Source: Tachypleus tridentatus
Taxonomy: Eukaryota > Arthropoda > Merostomata > Xiphosura > Limulidae
DNA: 64,000 nucleotides
Assembly (NCBI RefSeq): GCF_004210375.1
Contig: NC_134825.1
Coordinates: 496,001-560,000, forward strand
Direction: 5' to 3'
Shown here: one piece after another, positions 62,284 to 64,000 of the stretch
Layout: each line of letters starts with the position of its first letter
Position numbering within the stretch: the stretch's first letter is position 1
The notes under the pieces: model-generated
Seen by the model: the letters and a program-made list of their open reading frames with translations, nothing else
What the model was told of the DNA's origin: nothing
Databases searched by the model: none
Translations under genes and position numbers: made by a program

Positions 62284-64000
62284 GATAACATCACTAATAG
62301 TTTTGTATTCACCTTCTAGTTGTTGATGTAGATAACAATACATACCTAACTATGATAATAATGTTTTGTATTCACTTTCTGGTTGTTGATGTAGATAACA
62401 ATACAAACCTAACTATGATAATAATGTTTTGTATACACCTTCTGGTTGTTGACGTACATAACAATACAAACCTAACTATGATAATAATGTTTTGTATTAA
62501 TCTTCTGGTTGTTGACGTACATAACAATACAAATCTAACTATGATAATAAGGTTTTGTATTCACTTTCTGGTTGTTGACGTACATAACAATACAAATTTA
62601 ACTATGATAATAATGTTTTGTATTCATCTTCTGGTGGTTGACGTACATAACAATACAAATCTAACTATGATAATAATGTTTTGTATTCACCTTCTGGTTG
62701 TTGATGTACATAACAATACAAATCTAACTATGATAATAATGTTTTGTATATACCTTCTCGTGGTTGACGTACATAACAATACAAATCTAACAATGATAAT
62801 AATGTTTTGTATTCACCTTCTGGTTGTTGATGTACATTACAATACAAATTTAACTATGATAATAATGTTTTGTATATACCTTCTCGTGGTTGACGTACAT
62901 AACAATAGAAATCTAACTATGAGAATAATGTTTTGTATTCACCTTCTGGTTGTTGACGTACATAACAATAGAAATCTAACTATGATAACAATGTTTTGTA
63001 TTCACCTTCTGGTTGTTGACGTACATAACAATACAAATCTAACTATGATAATAATGTTTTGTATTCACCTTCTGGTTGTTGACGTACATAACAATACAAA
63101 TCTAACTATGATAATAATGTTTTGTATTCACCTTTTAGTTGTTGATGTACATAACAATACAAATTTAACTATAAAAATAATGTTTTGTATTCACCTTCTG
63201 GTTGTTGATGTACATAACAATACACCCCTAACTATGATAATAATGTTTTGTATTCAATTTCTGGTTGTTGATGTAGATAACAATACAAACCTAACTATGA
63301 TCATAATGTTTTGTATTCACTTTCTGGTTGTTGATGTACATAACAATACAAACCTCACTATGATAATAATGTTTTGTATTCACCTTCTAGTTGTTGACGT
63401 ACATAACAATACAAATCTAACTATGATAATAATGTTTTGTATTCACCTTCTAGTTGTTGATGTACATAACAATACAAACCTAACTATGATAATAATGTTT
63501 TGTATTCACCTTCTGGTTGTTGATGTACATAACAATACAAACCTGACTATGACAATAATGTTTTGTATTCACCTTCTAGTTGTTAATGTAATTAAGAATA
63601 CAAATCTAACTATGAAAATAATGTTTTGTATTCACTTTCTGGTAGTTGATGTACAAAACAATACAAACCTAACTATGATAATAATGTTTTGTATTCACCT
63701 TCTGGTTGTTGACGTAGATAACAATACAAATTTAAATATGATAATAATGTTTTGTATTCAACTTCTGGTTGTTAACGTACATAACAATACAAACCTAACT
63801 ATGATAATAATGTTTTGTATTCATCTTCTGGTTGTTGACGTACATAACAATACAAATCTAACTATGATAATAATGTTTTTTATTCACTTTCTGGTTGTTG
63901 ATGTACATAACAATACAAATCTAACTATGATAATAATGTTTTGTATTCATCTTCTGGTTGTTGACGTACATAACAATACAAATCTAACTATGATAATAAT
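62284..64000 (+). repeat. 63-bp tandem repeat array (~27 units, open at right)
   Basis: Exact 63-bp period: the word TTTTGTAT or a one-base variant of it starts at 62301, 62364, 62427 and so on every 63 bases to 63939, with no change of period in about 27 units. The unit runs TTTTGTATTCACCTTCTGG, TTGTTGACGTACATAACAA, TACAAATCTAACTATG, ATAATAATG. Units differ by a few substitutions each. The single CpG (GACGTAC) alternates with TpG (GATGTAC). A partial unit at 62284-62300 starts the array, which continues past the window. Each unit holds two nested dyads: TTTGTATT against AATACAAA, and inside it TTGTT against AACAA around ATGTACAT. Confidence 0.95.
62301..64000 (+). other. Uninterrupted frame across the 63-bp repeats (coding status uncertain)
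   Basis: The frame starting TTT TGT ATT at 62301 has no stop to the window end (566 codons). It follows an in-frame TAG at 62298, and its first ATG is at 62352. Each 63-bp unit gives 21 residues: FCIHLLVVDV then HNNTNLTMIIM, with two N-glycosylation-type sequons (NNT, NLT). The other two plus frames, and the minus frames of the consensus, have stops in every unit. Leu6, Val7, Val8, Val10, Asn13 and Leu16 never change, although Leu6 is written CTG, CTA, CTC or TTA, Val7 GTT, GTG or GTA, and Leu16 CTA, TTA, CTC or CTG. Changes that do occur include Leu5 to Phe and His11 to Asp. This would fit a repeat protein exon. Alternatively it is an intronic minisatellite whose consensus has few codons one step from a stop. 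It does not join in frame to the exon candidate at 62092 by the AG at 62299-62300. Confidence 0.2.

Noticed and set aside
62222-62310. Splicing of the exon candidate directly into the 63-bp repeat frame through the AG at 62299-62300
   Set aside because: The donor leaves one base of a codon and this acceptor begins at a codon boundary of the open frame; the joined frame hits TGA within the first unit.

Overview
This is eukaryotic, AT-rich, repeat-dominated DNA with no bacterial or phage gene structure. The best organism clue is a tRNA-derived SINE near 60.6-60.9 kb whose body and 3' end (ending GCTTTGTGCGAAATTCAAAA) I associate from memory with chelicerate genomes, especially horseshoe crabs. 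A decayed Tc1-family transposon and apparently spliceosomal exon signals also fit an animal. Naming a chelicerate is an inference; no database was searched.

Layout. (1) 1-58,339: one giant head-to-tail satellite array with a 52/53-bp monomer, about 75% A+T and roughly 1,100 copies, already under way at the window's left edge. Monomers are nearly identical except at one hinge between GTC and GAC, where CTTGAC, CGTCGAC, CTCGAC, CGTTGAC and rarer forms alternate. The alternation shows higher-order structure: a 12-monomer pattern recurs in the right part, and two linked-mutation haplotypes recur at distances of kilobases to tens of kilobases. Small internal rearrangements are scattered over about 2-39 kb and almost absent from 40-58 kb. 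Point divergence rises in the last 2 kb. (2) 58,340-59,001: unique AT-rich flank with no recognised gene. (3) 59,004-60,485: a 1,482-bp Tc1/mariner (DD34E) element with about 30-bp inverted ends and a TA target duplication. Its transposase is dead: lost ATG, in-frame TAA, frameshift, and second catalytic Asp changed to Glu. (4) 60,587-60,864: the SINE. (5) 60,872-62,091: AT-rich DNA holding a degenerate ~32-bp tandem repeat. (6) 62,092-62,221: a candidate internal coding exon with a good acceptor and a perfect GTAAGT donor. (7) 62,284-64,000: a second tandem repeat, period exactly 63 bp, about 27 units and running off the window.

The 63-bp array shows no change of period in 27 units. One plus-strand frame is free of stops from 62,301 to the window end, and many of its differences between units are synonymous. 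It could encode a 21-residue-repeat protein or be an intronic minisatellite that happens to be open; the window cannot decide. No working gene is certain here. The most notable items are the satellite's hinge and higher-order structure, the open 63-bp repeat frame, and the candidate exon beside it.
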